Source: Calendula officinalis
Taxonomy: Eukaryota; Streptophyta; Magnoliopsida; Asterales; Asteraceae
Length of the DNA: 64,000 nt
Assembly (NCBI GenBank): GCA_963853835.1
Contig: OY970825.1
Location: 32,685,670-32,749,669, forward strand
Reading direction: 5' to 3'
Under the pieces are notes generated by a model that was given only the letters and a program-made list of their open reading frames with translations, searched no databases and was not told the origin of the DNA. Every line of letters starts with the position of its first letter. The stretch's first letter is position 1. Positions 23,076-34,383 of this stretch are shown here, in pieces. The position numbers and the translations under genes are program-made.

Positions 23076-23149
23076 TGCAAAAGTCAATAAATTAAATGCA
23101 AAATAAATACTTGTATAATACAACACAACTTTGGTCAAAAATATAAGAT

Positions 23150-25440
23150 AATGATTGTGGCCCCTTCTTCCTCTTGTCCCACAATTCGGTGGTCTTCTGT
23201 TTCTTGCAGGCCTTTGTTGTTCTTCATGATTAGGTGGCTCTATATTGATGTCAAACCGATGGACCGGACTCACGTTTCTATTAGGTTGTTGATCAGAAAA
23301 TTGGCCCGCGAAATAATTATGAGGGGAACCTGTGAAACTGAATTCTTGAGAATATTGTTGGTGAGCATACGCGCACGGGGGGGGGGGGGGGGGGTATTAA
23401 ACAATTCCGGGAAAATTTTATTTTGAGAGATCCCATCCATATTAAGTGTATTTTCGTTTTGAAATTGCGTACTAGAGCCCCCCTGTTCAAAGTTCCAACT
23501 TGGATTGTAGCCCATCTGGTGTGATGTACTGGCACCACCAGCATACTCAGTTTGAGTTTGTTGGGCACTAGTTTCCCCCCGGTTTGATGGGCCCTCATCT
23601 TCTGTCTGAGTTTGTTGGGACCTACGAGCTCTCCGCATCCATCTGGGAACCGTCATTAGTTCCTCTTGTGTCAGTTGTGGCGGTTGATGGTGAATAGGTG
23701 ACACAAGAGGAGCCCAATAACTTGGACGTTCTTCTGCATGTGCCTGGTGCAAGTAATCCTGGGACACTTGATACATGTCACCTATAAAAGGCTGAAACTC
23801 CTATTGTCCCAGGTACGGTTGCATCATCGATTGAAGATGTGTTAACCCATCAGCCTACATACATGTTATATCAAATATTAATATATTAAAATTATTATGA
23901 AATATTACCGTAACATTTAAAGCTCCTCCCAGATTATGGCCACGTGATAAGTTGTCTCCAACAGGCCTTGGATTTTTAATAAAGCCTATGGTACGCTGAA
24001 AGTACCAAGGCATATAATCACCAGCAGCTGTTGGACTGCTCATCCATTGTGTTACATTGAAGGAATACAGAAGACGGTTGTTCCAATGTGTCACATAAAT
24101 GACAAGCTCCGCCTGCCAATCTATACCTGCGCGTCCTCTACGGCTCTGTCTACGTAACAACCTATGATCCGCTATATTAAAGAGGGGCGCCATTGGAATA
24201 GCTTGATAAACCGAAAATTGTCTTAATACCCTGTTGGGTAAGTACTGCTCAACTACTTCCCAATGAATAACATATGTTACACATAACCAGGTCTGCGGGT
24301 TGTATGTACACACTGGTGATAGAACACCGGCAAAATGTTCATAGGGAGTCCATAAGAACTGCAAAATTTTGAAGTATTGCTCAATATTTTGTATAACATT
24401 TGTAGATTAGATTTAACTAGTAAAATACCTCTCCACTTTTCAGCACTTCTAACGCTGACCGATACCCTGTCACACAGTTCTTGGTTATGTGCACGTAGCT
24501 TACCTTTTGATTCCACCTGAAATTTAATATATTGAAAATTAGTTATGCTTTTATCCTTTTATTTTAATGATAACGGATTACGTACCTAGCACCAAATGTT
24601 TTTCCTGTTAATTGTATATTTCTATCACTAAGAATCGGAGATAAAATGGGCATCCTAGTCCATGCCCATAATTGAAGCAAACTCATAGGCCCGCAAATGT
24701 GCCATACTGCAGGATTAGTTGCTTTGGAGAGGTTTCGGTAGAGACTGGCCAGAGCAGCACTACCCCAACTATATCGATCGCATGCCTCTAGATCTTCAAG
24801 TAAGTTTAAAAAATACAAATGGCAGTGGCTGTCAGTGTTATGCGTAAATATAGTACCGTTCAGTAGAAGCAGTACGTATAGCCTTGCTCTTTGTAGCCAC
24901 TCAAATTCATTCCGCGGGGTAAAATCCGCCATAAATTTAGTGAGACATGTTACTCTCACCTAACTGCCTTTGAAATCAACTCTTGGCGGCCTGAAACCAA
25001 GCAACCGCTCAAAGTTGATAATTATGTCGTCATAATCGGTTTGCGGTTCAACACCTGTAACAGCGTCGCCATCAGTCCGCAACCCCCATATGGCTTGAAC
25101 ATCTTGGAGGGTCACTGTGACCTCTCCAACTGGCAGGTGAAATGTGTTTGTTTCCGGCCGCCACCTCTCGACGAGTGCTGTGACAAGACCGTGATCAACT
25201 TCCCTGAATTGACAGTCAAGCACTCCTCCAAAACCTGACACACGCATGAAGTTCCAGAAGATATCGGCAAGTGCCTCACTGACACGTTTGTGAATGCGAA
25301 AAAAATGTTTTATCAGCCCGTCTAATATGTAAAACATCATCAGAGATCTGATTAAGAAATAAACTATTAGCTCTATGCTCATTAGCTAAGTATAATAATT
25401 CCGGGTAAATAGGACCGAGAACAACTTGCATGTTATTCAT
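23150..25440 (-). pseudogene. Plant mobile domain (MAIN-like) gene of the MULE
   Basis: Minus strand from an ATG at 25438-25440 (MNNMQVVLGPIYPELLYLANEH). Plant mobile domain (aminotransferase-like, PF10536) blocks follow: LVTALVERWRPETNTFHLPVGEVTVTLQDV with AIWGL, ERLLGFRPP, RARLYVLLLLNGTIF, CDRYSWGSAALASLYRNLS, LWAWTRMP, then after introns (about 24517-24585 and 24359-24428) LWTPYEHF and NRVLRQFSVYQAIP. A Q/P/S-rich tail contains six Pro codons that produce the G-run at 23379-23395. Defects are a frameshift at a T-run (about 25305), stops near 24958 and 23807, and a frameshift near 23273. The domain's biochemical role is unclear; host homologues MAIN/MAIL act in gene silencing and genome stability. 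Confidence 0.8.
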
Positions 25441-25529
25441 TTTTTAACGAAACAGATGGTAACGTTTTTGAAGTATTTGGTTGAAGTTTGGAGTAGAGTA
25501 TTTGGTTGAAGTATTTGGGTGTGATTGAT

Positions 25530-26460
25530 CTTGATTTTGGAGGTTTTTATAAGCAAAAACTGCCTTCTCGTGACCTGCTTTTGTTGTTGCGTGCATTAAA
25601 GTTACTCGGAATTACCCCGAAGATAGCCTCCTCGAGACCGGCATTACCTCGTGACCTGACAGGTTGCCTCCCCGAGGTCGGCTTCAAGTTGACCGGTTGC
25701 CTCCCCGAGGCCGGCTTCCTCTGTAAAGTGTGTAGTGCCAATATTCGATGATATATTCGATGCCCGTGAATTTAAGTTGGTGGTTGGGAAGCTTTGATCA
25801 GTCAACATCACTTAAAAAGTTGACATAAAGTGATCAGCCTTGTGAACTGCAAATATTAAAAGTGATCAGCCTGGTGGTTGGGACTTTCGACCGAAGTAAA
25901 TGATTATGGTTGGGAATTTAAAGTGAAGTAAATATGTTCAGTATAGTACGTCCGTGAATTTAAAAAGTGACATAAAGTTGACTGACACACGCTGACACCT
26001 CCCTCCCCGAGGCCGGCTTCCACCTGACAACGGCCTCCTCGAGGCCGGCTTCCATCAAAAACGACAAAAAGGCGACATAAAGTTGACATAAAGTAAGTTT
26101 GATTGTGGTTGGAAAGTTTAATCCGTGAAGACTATCGAATGCTTCAATTACAGTTGACATAAAGTGAATTAATTCTTCAGCCTTATTATTTTGTCTGAAT
26201 CCCACTACTTTATGTCAACTTTATGTCCGAATCCCACTATCAACAACCCAGCTATAATTATTTTATGGTTGGGAGCAACTGTGTTGTCAAATTCGAATAA
26301 GAAAGTACAGATTCACTGAAAATTTTTATATTTTGTCGTTGGGTGGCATTTAACCTTCAGCTGTATAAATACGTATATCATTTATAACTTTCAAATATAG
26401 AGTACACACTCATTCCACTATCACCAACCATAACTTTCAAACTTTCAATTTCTTAAAGTA
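25530..26460. promoter_or_regulatory. Divergent promoter region of the PMD and MURA genes
   Basis: Holds a minus-strand TATAAAAA (25543-25552) for the PMD gene and a plus-strand TATAAAT (26363-26369) for MURA. Five copies of the GC-rich motif (core CCCCGAGGCCGGCTT or close) lie at about 25627, 25666, 25701, 26002 and 26033. AAGTTGACATAAAGT occurs several times at 25815-26160. The same GC-rich motif precedes the genes at both ends of the element. Confidence 0.6.
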
Positions 26461-26494
26461 TTATTAATCCTTCCACTAAATACATATCCTTCGA

Positions 26495-29309
26495 ATGGCT
26501 TTGGCGAAACCTTTTATTGCTACTCTATATTGGGGTGGTAACCTTGATTTTTCAAACGGATTAGTATCAGGTGATTCGTACCTGCAATGTTCTATTGTTT
26601 TTGTAACCAAACATAGTTACGAAAGTTTTGAAAACTTGGCTTACAGCCATCTTCAAGTCACGAAAGACCAATACACCTTACACTACTATTTATGTTATGA
26701 CTTATACGGTTTAAGTTACACTGCAAGAATAACAAGTGATGAAAGCTTAGAAACATTATACTTTATTGCCGGTATAACTGAAGAATTCATGGGTCATATT
26801 TTTGTGGATATGCAAAATATGGGTCCCTCACAACCTCCCCAAATCGAGTTTGTGAATACGCAACATTAGTCAGTATCAGAAGTAGTTACTTCTCCAACTG
26901 CACCGGAACCTCCAACTCATTATGAGTCCGCAAACATGGCTGGTCCATCGACAACTGCCCCCTCGTTTGATAATTCGCACCCTCCACCAGCAACCAGTCT
27001 TGGCCTTAACAAAAATGAAGATGACGTCTTGGATAGATCGGAAGACGAGCCACAATCTGATGACACGGGAGACGAATTTTATGACAACGGTGAGGCGGAT
27101 GAAGGCGGCCCGCACGTTGACCAACGTCCTCAACAGGCTTTGTATGACTATAGCCAATTTGAAACAAATGCACAAACTGAGGTTGATGAGCAGGGCCCCA
27201 TCTCTGATGAACAAGATGAAATATTATTTTGGAATTCAAGCAGTCCTAACCACTTACAAATTAATATGTTTTTTTCTAACAAGCAAGAGATGATTGACGC
27301 AGTTAGGTCTTGGAATATAGGCCAAAATAAAGTGATTTGGGTTGTTGATAGTTCAACTACAAGGTGGGTTGCTAGGTGCTCTACTCTTAAACCAGAAAAA
27401 ATACAGAACAACCCAGATGAGAACCTCACATCCACCAGCAACCAGTCTACCCAAAACCCATCCACCAGCAACCAGTCTACCCGAAACCCATCCACCAGCA
27501 ACCAGTCTAACCGAAACCCATCCACCAGCAACCCCTCTAACTGAAACCCATCCACCAGCAACCCCTCTAACCGAAACCCATCCACCAACAACCCCTCTAA
27601 CCGAAACCCATCCACCACCAACAACAACACATCTGCTATCATCCCGGCCCCATGTGAATGGTATGTTCGTGCAATTAAGAAGCGGAAGGAAGGGTTGTGG
27701 CAACTACGAAAATGGGTAGGCATGCACAATTGTCATCAAGGTACGGTTTCTGGAAACAACAACAGATGTTTGACGTCCGAGTTCATAGCCACAAAAATCC
27801 TCCACCACGTAAAGATCAATATCGCATACCCGGTAAAACACATTATAGCAGATGTCAGTGAACATATTAAAGTTGACATATCTTACATCAAGGCTTGGCG
27901 TGCTAGGCATATTTCTAGAGAGAGGCTATGCGGGACTTGGGAAAGCAACTTTGAAGAGTTGCCCAAGTACATTGAGGCTTTATTGGCGTCAAACCCTTCC
28001 ACAATCGTTCATTGGTCAATTAGGGAGAGGGAGAGTGTTGATGACACCCGGCAAATTTTTAAATCTATTTTTTGGGCTTTTGGACCTGCTATCACAGCAT
28101 TTCCGTATTGCATGCCTGTTATTTGTGTAGACGGGACATTTTTAAAAGGCTCGTACAGAGCGAAACTGTTGACTGCCGTCACAAAAGACGCGAATAATCA
28201 GATTTTACCTCTCGCGTATGCCATTGTTGACGAGGAGTCAAACGAAAATTGGGCATGGTTCTTCAATCACCTACGGCGGTACGTTGCAAATCAACGTAAT
28301 GAACAATCTGGCAGGCTACGTCGGTTATGTGTCATTTCTGACAGGCACCAAGGGCTTCTATATGCAATGAACAATCTAGAAGAGTGGCGGGAGCCAAATG
28401 CGTATCATAGATATTGTCTGAGGCACGTCAGAAGCAACCTCAACAAGCGTTTCAAAAACCACCAAATGAAGCAACTATGTTGGGTGATGGGTGCCACGAC
28501 TGAATTGCGTAAGTTGAGGTAGCCAGAGACGAACTCCTATCTATCAACCCTTCCGCGGGGCCGTATCAGGAGAAGATCGGGCTTGATAAGTGGACTCTTT
28601 TGGGAGACACAAACCATAGACGTTGGGGGAACACGACACCAAACATCGTCGAGAGTTACAACAATGTATTGTGTGGAGCTAGGATTCTCCCAATTAAGGC
28701 AATGGTTGACTTCACATTCACAAAAACTGTCAACCTCTTCAGAGAGCGTGCTGAAAAGCGTCTAAATGTAACACGCCACTAACCCCGCGTATGTGGGGTC
28801 TTTTCACCATGCGCGACGTATATGCACGGCAGCATGATATTCTGAACTTTGACTACAGGGAGGGCGTTTACAGGGTGAGGACAAGGGTTCAACCCGGCCA
28901 AAGTGGTGGGAACGATCAAACGGTGACTTACAACGATGGAAACGGTTCTTGTACATGCGGGAAGTGGCAAATGATGCGCTTTCCGTGTTCACATGCTATT
29001 GCCGTTTGTCGTCATAGAGGTGATGACCAGAACCGTCTCGCGAATCGGGTGTATACAACACACTTTTGGCAACGTCAATATAGAAAAGCCTTTACACCGC
29101 TAGCCCATGTCTTTTACTGGAACGACCCGAATTGGGGATTGAGAGCCGCAAGTGGAAGAATTTCAACAAGAAGGGGGAGGAGACAGGTGAATAGGTACCC
29201 AACCGAGATGGACCAGGTAGATCCAACGCAATCTGGCAGAAACCGTTGTGGAATTTGCGACCGGGCAGGGCATAACAGAAGCAGATGCCCAAATATTAGT
29301 GGAGATTGA
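26495..29309 (+). pseudogene. MURA-like Mutator transposase of the MULE
   Basis: Cuts and moves the element. One frame runs 26495-28522 with in-frame stops at 26867-26869 (TAG) and 27542-27544 (TGA). Order: N-terminal PB1-like region (MALAKPFIATLYWGG), acidic linker, second N-terminal domain broken by a 30-bp minisatellite, DNA-binding region (RAIKKRKEGLWQLRKWVGMH), MULE catalytic core (ICVDGTFLKGSYRAKLLTAV with an Asp, YAIVDEESNENWAWFF, CVISDRHQGL with an Asp, YHRYCLRHVRSNL). Frameshifts near 28512 and 28782 shift into ESYNNVLCGARILPIKAMVDF and then the SWIM finger CTCGKWQMMRFPCSHAIAVC and a closing zinc knuckle CGICDRAGHNRSRCP. Four lesions make it inactive, yet the domains are well preserved, so the decay is recent. 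Confidence 0.88.
27429..27620 (+). repeat. 30-bp minisatellite inside MURA
   Basis: Six full 30-bp units starting CATCCACCAGCAACC, plus a partial. They encode a ten-residue repeat of the type SNQSTRNPST between the PB1-like region and the DNA-binding region. One unit contains the TGA at 27542. Because the unit length is a multiple of three, copy-number changes keep the frame. Confidence 0.9.
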
Positions 29310-29451
29310 TTGTAGAAGCATTGCCTGCTTTTTAGTTATTTATTTGGTACTTAAGTTAATGTATTATTAAATATGTAATAATTTTTTAATGCACTTTTTA
29401 ATATGATAAGACCAGTTTTATTTCACATGATATATCAAACTATATTACATA

Positions 29452-30061
29452 TCATTCATTCTCACGTTTAACAGTAAAAATCACATTTCTACCCTTAGTC
29501 TGATAGTCTTCATTTATGGTAAAAGTACAAACTTCATTATCTAGAATTCCGTTTTCATGCATGAAATGCTTGAAATCACCACTCATTTTAACTTGCTCAC
29601 GAAGAGCATGGAGGTCCATGACTTCAACAGAATCACCTCTTTGTATCACGCAATGTCTTTTCTGAAGGAGGTGGTTATACTGCCTCACAAACCAAGCGGG
29701 TAAAATCTAAAAATACAAAAAAAATATATGATTTTAGTTAATTGAACAAATATTATCTTGTAATTTTACAACCACATTTTAAACGTACCATCTTTTGCTT
29801 TCTCGTGTCAAATTTCTTAAACCTCCCTTTTAACTGCCTGAGATGAAGAACATCTGGTCCTATTTCACCCAAGTTTTCAATATATCGATCATATTGAGCT
29901 TGCTCTGCATCAAGCCAACATAGTTGCTCCTCGTCTGCAATTTCTTCTGCATGTACCTCATTGTAATCTCTAGCTATCAAACTTTCTAACTCAGCCTCAT
30001 CTAAAGGAGGCGAATCGTACACGTAATGGTATGGAGGAGACTCGTTATTCGACGAACTCAT
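29452..30061 (-). CDS. Small two-exon accessory gene of the MULE (175 aa)
   Basis: Exon 1 is 29789-30061 (MSSSNNESPPYHYVYDSPPL to RKQKM) and exon 2 is 29452-29706 (ILPAWFVRQYNHLL to VKRENE). The GT-AG intron of 82 bp keeps the frame, giving 175 aa. The N-terminal half is very acidic and the C-terminal half basic to neutral; no known domain or membrane segment is recognised. It is the only gene in the element without a lesion. Its TATATATA box (about 30195-30203, minus) and GC-rich motifs lie in the right terminal repeat. Function unknown; a MURB-like helper role is possible only by analogy with two-gene Mutator elements. Confidence 0.6.
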
Positions 30062-30169
30062 TGTTTTTTTTTTTGTGAAGTATAATAAGTTGTGAAATAT
30101 GTTTTTTTTTTTTTTGTGAAGTGTAAGGGGAGAACTAGTGTAGTTTTTTTTTATATGTTGAAAAACCCG

Positions 30170-30435
30170 GTGTGAAGTGTGGTGTGAAGTGTGGATATAT
30201 ATAGCCGAAATGGCCTAAAGTCGGCCTCGGGGAGGCATTTTAAGTGAAGCCGGCCTCGGGGAGGCCTTGTGTCAGGCCGAGTGTTAGGAAGCCCAAAGTC
30301 GGTCTCCAGGAGTATGGTTTTAATGGGGAAGCCGGTCTCGGGGACTCAATAAAGCCTATTTTTGAAAATCGAAAAAAAAAACGAGCCTATTTGTGAAAAT
30401 TGAGGGAAAATAAGCCTATTTCTGAAAAAAAATTC
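30170..30435 (-). repeat. Right terminal inverted repeat of the MULE
   Basis: Reverse complement of the left end: three AAATAGGCT copies, the GC-rich motif at 30218-30232, 30247-30261 and 30329-30343 plus a variant near 30290, and a CGGCTATATATA promoter core. It ends in AATTC at 30435. Confidence 0.88.
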
Positions 30436-30444
30436 ACTTTCAAT
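30436..30444. repeat. 9-bp target duplication of the Mutator-like element (right)
   Basis: ACTTTCAAT, identical to 19659-19667. Confidence 0.9.
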
Positions 30445-31924
30445 ACCAACAACCACCACCAAACTTTCAATACCAACAACCACCACCCAACTTCCAATTC
30501 CAACAACCTCCTCCAAACACACCTCTCTTTTCACAAAATTTTCAGTCACCATCACCATCCGAAAATGTGGGGGACACACAACCAGAACCGACACCCACAA
30601 GAAAAGGGAAAGAAAAAAGGAAGGAAAAAGGGAAAGAAAAAGCGGCGCCAAAAAGGGCCAAAACAAAGTGGTCAACCCCTGACGAGGTGATTTTAGCCAA
30701 ACGTTGGATTCATAACTCTGAAGATGGTGTTAATGGGAATAGCAAAAAAAATATCGTCCATTGGGGTCAAATTCTCGCGGACTTCAACTCGGTTGCTTCT
30801 GTGAAGCGTAACATGAAGCAACTAACGGGCAAATGGTCCAAAAATAGCGGCTGACGTGAAAAATTTCAGTTCTATATACAATTCTTTAAACGACATTCGT
30901 GGAAGCGGTACGCGAGACGAGGACGTTCTAAAAGCTTCTCGTCAACAATTCCGTGAAAATGTTGGCCGTAATTTTATATACGAGGACTGTTGGGAAGTGG
31001 TAAAAGATTGCCCAAAGTTCTATTTTTCAGTAGACGTCATGGATATCGAGCCGATAAGCCTCGATGAAGACACCGAACCGGTTAACATGGATAAAAGGAC
31101 GACGGCACCGGCTAACATGCATGCGTTGTTCCAAGATGACCCGTTGAGGCGCCCCCCGGCCGCAGTGTTAGTAAGAAAAGTCAAAAAACTTCCTCTTCGT
31201 CCGATGCGGCAACTTCTTCAAGGTCCATTAAGTTGGACACTTTGGACATGGTTAGGCAAACCTCCCATAAGCAATCTAACGTTATCACTAAGGTTGCAAA
31301 AATGGCGCATCAAAATTTAATTTTGAAAACTTGGAAATTCCTAGCCACAAAAGTACCGAAAGATAATAAATAGAATCATATGACATATAAACAACATATA
31401 AGTAAGTCATCCATCTAACTAGTCACCCTATTGTGACTCTAACCCTTTGCTTTCCTAGCAATCATATCTAGTTATCGGGACATCCCCAACTAACTAGAAC
31501 CACATTAACTCATTAACCGGGGATCCCCCGCATTAACAAGCTTCAAGGTAAAGGCAAGAGGGAATCGCCCAATCTACCTATACCTGCCCTACTCGCCGGA
31601 CTACTTCCAGTTAGCAAGACTACTATCATGGAATGGGCCGATGGGGATCCGCCCAAATGCTCCCCATTCCATACCTCATGACCGGGGATCCCCCGCGTCA
31701 TCACATCATCTCAACCTTACTATAACTCGACGGTTATATCAATCAAAGCCTTTGGCTATCACATCCATCATCAACAAGTTAGTTAACTATATTTAACAAT
31801 ATACAACTAACTCTATTTACTAAATTCTACACAATCATCAAATAGACTCGACATATATGATAACAAGTATTTTCATGGCTATGTACTCAATAAAGTCCAC
31901 ACGTACTAACCCTAGCAATATAAT

Positions 31925-34141
31925 TGTAACGACCCGAAATTTTATATTAAATAAATTATACAAAAATATGATAAACAAGGATAAATCATTTAAAGAACGT
32001 GGGAATTGGTTTCGTGTCATTTGGAAATCGTATGAGAAAGTTACGGTCGAAACCGTGTCGAAAGGAATAACAAAAAGTGCAGCCTTAGCTGCCAGGTATA
32101 GATAGCGGCGCTATCTTAGATAGCGGCGCTATCTTGTGCAACATTGGATCAGCGATCCGAAATAGCGGTGGGGAAAAAACGCGATTTCGAGATAGCGCCT
32201 GAGATAGCGGCGCTATCTCCCACGCGAATTAACGCGGGATTAGAAATAGCGGCGCTATCTTGGTCAGATCTGCATAAAAACGTGAAAATTAGGGTTTTTG
32301 CTCATTTTTCACCCAAGTTGTGGTGCAGCCGATTTTAGAGAGAGAAGGGGCGATTTTGGTGATTCCTTGCTCAAATCTTCATCAATCTTGAAGGATCTAA
32401 ACATCAAAGGTAAGATTTCTTGATTGTTGATGTTATCTAGCTAGTTATGAACTTTGTATGGGTAGAAATGGTGGTTTGGGGAACCATCCATGTCATCTTT
32501 GGGGAAGATGACTAATTATGGGTGTAGAACACTCATTGTAAACTGGTAATCGATGTGTACAAGTTGGATTTGGGATTATTGATGGAAATCTTGAACTAGG
32601 GTTTGAGATTTCACCAAGTTGGATGAACTTGGTGGTTAAGAATGTTGCTATGGGTTTATTGGTAGCTAGTTATGGATAATAACTAGATTTTATGATGATA
32701 TGGATGATAGGTCAAGAAGGCCTAAAGATTGGTGACATTTCAGAAGTTGGAAAGCAAGGATTCGTGTTGTTAGACACGATTTGAAGTTAGCTTGGCTAAG
32801 GTGAGTACATGAGACTTTTACTGGGTACATAGCAAATGATTTTGAAAACTATAATGTTTTAAGAGTCTTTATTAATAAACGTTTTTAATAAAGATATGAT
32901 TGATACGATAAGAAAATGCTAGTAATGAACTATTTAAGTATGTTTAAATGATTAATGATTTAGAAAGAGTTATGATAATGAAAAGTATGTAATGAGTTTT
33001 CATAAATAAGATGCATGAATAAAGATAATGATTTAAAAGAGCTTGATAATCGGTTTATCAAAAATATGTATTAATAAAGCTTGAGACAATGATTTTTAAG
33101 TAATAAGAATTGATTAGTATATTATACTAATGAGAGTAATTATTGACTTACTAAGAGAATAAGAATAAAGTGACTAGTAATAGACACGTATTCTAGTCAA
33201 AGAGGAGTCAAAGTAATATGATTTTGATAAACAATAAATATGTTTTAAATTGGTAAAGGACTTAGTAAAGTCGAGATTGAAACGGAATAAGTAAAGAGAA
33301 CAAAATGATAAATTAGAATATATGTATTCTAATAAGTGATGAATTCGATGAAAGGAGCTGATGCTCATATTTGATGAAAGGAGCTGAGGCTCATATGTGA
33401 AATGAAAAATCCGGAATAAGACCGCCCAGAAATGGGGGAGCATGAGACGTCTACTTGGGGTGGTACCTCCCTGCGCAAAGAGTAGAATGTCACAGTTTAC
33501 GACACTCAATGATGGGTGAGCATGACGACCCGGGAACGGGGAGAGCTTATGAATCTCGGTAAGATGGGGGTTCCCAATTACCTTGATAGTTTACCTATGA
33601 CGTCCCATATCGGGAGAGTTGGCTTCGGAGAGGTCCGTCGCATATGTGATAATGAAAGTGTAAGTTTGGAGATAACTTACAAGTATGTGATTAGATGACG
33701 AGTAAGCTTACTGTAAGCTTATTAGTTTATACGGTTAAATGAATGGAAGATGAATTATGAATTAATAAGAAATGATAAGGATAAGTATTTTTAATGTTAT
33801 AAATAATATTTTATAAATCTTTTGAGAATGGGTCGAAAACCCATGTATCTCACGAGACTATTTTGTCTCACGTACTACTTTGTTTTTGGCTATGTACTCA
33901 GGTTCAGGATCGTTGGATTAGAGGGTCGCGTTAGAAGTGGCCCAGTGTTGGTTAGCTCGGGAGCTTGTAGGTAGTTCTCGTTTATCCTATGGTTATGATA
34001 TTATCTTTGTAACACCGGATTTTACAACTCTGATAAATGTTTTAATGGTTTTTGTTAAACCGTATTTCTGGATATTGGACATTGTAGTATTTTTATTTAA
34101 AAATATGATTTAAAAAGTGTTTTGAAAATTGAGGTGTTACA
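31925..34141 (+). repeat. 5' LTR of the gag-only element
   Basis: TGTAACGACCCGAAATTT to GAGGTGTTACA. About 170 bp in, AGATAGCGGCGCTATCT occurs at 32100-32116, 32118-32134 and 32202-32218, with a one-base variant at 32244-32260. ORFs of 60-110 codons inside are not supported as genes. Confidence 0.93.
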
Positions 34142-34144
34142 ACT

Positions 34145-34156
34145 TGGTATCAGAGC
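34145..34156 (+). other. Primer-binding site (initiator Met tRNA type)
   Basis: TGGTATCAGAGC three bases after the LTR is the standard complement to the 3' end of the plant initiator methionine tRNA. Confidence 0.9.
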
Positions 34157-34383
34157 TATAGTTTAAGTGAATTAGGTAGGTTTGACCTCCCTAGTCTTAA
34201 GCTATGCTAAGTAGGACCATATGTTTTCCATAGGATGTCCTTGATCAGTCCGTTGAGACAGTAAAGTATGGGTATATTAGGGTCGATCCCTAAGAGAAAG
34301 GATAATGTTTTGGGCTATATGGGTTATGTTTGACTAATAAGACAATCTTTGAATTTTAATGGTTTAATATGTTGATATAGAAA

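Larger units (their letters stand above)
19668..30435 (+). mobile_element. Mutator-like element with four genes and a satellite array (10.8 kb)
   Basis: Ends are inverted: GAATTTTTTTTT then CAGAAATAGGCTT on the left, and its complement at 30435. They are flanked by the 9-bp duplication ACTTTCAAT. Inside, left to right: Ulp1-like gene (+), 277-bp tandem array, plant-mobile-domain gene (-), shared upstream region, MURA transposase (+) and a small two-exon gene (-). Three of the four genes carry stops or frameshifts, so this copy is not autonomous, but its parent may have been. MULEs with Ulp1-like or PMD genes are known separately; both together with this layout is notable. Confidence 0.88.
19421..31371 (+). 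pseudogene. Myb/SANT-like PIF/Harbinger-type ORF split by the Mutator-like element
   Basis: The two parts are 19421-19667 and 30445-31371. The left part starts MSKRRQSSVSNDVWELFNST and runs into tandem PPPNFQYQQ units. After the 10.8-kb insertion the same frame resumes in those units and reaches KTKWSTPDEVILAKRWIHNS and WGQILADFNS, the trihelix/Myb-like DNA-binding domain of PIF/Harbinger ORF1 proteins (often annotated GSTT3-like). A frameshift near 30846 leads to NFSSIYNSLNDIRGSGTRDE and YEDCWEVVKDCPKF, and a second near 31180 leads to a C-terminal NAM-associated-like end at a TAG near 31371. No DDE transposase partner is seen. The gene is inactive. Confidence 0.7.

Noticed and set aside
27148..27729. 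193-codon minus-strand ORF with VDGFRLEGLL repeats
   Set aside because: It is the antisense reading of the 30-bp minisatellite in MURA.
33174..33509. 111-codon ORF inside the gag-only element's LTR (copy at 38973)
   Set aside because: It lies in LTR sequence on the antisense strand, has no recognisable domain, and occurs only because the LTR is duplicated.
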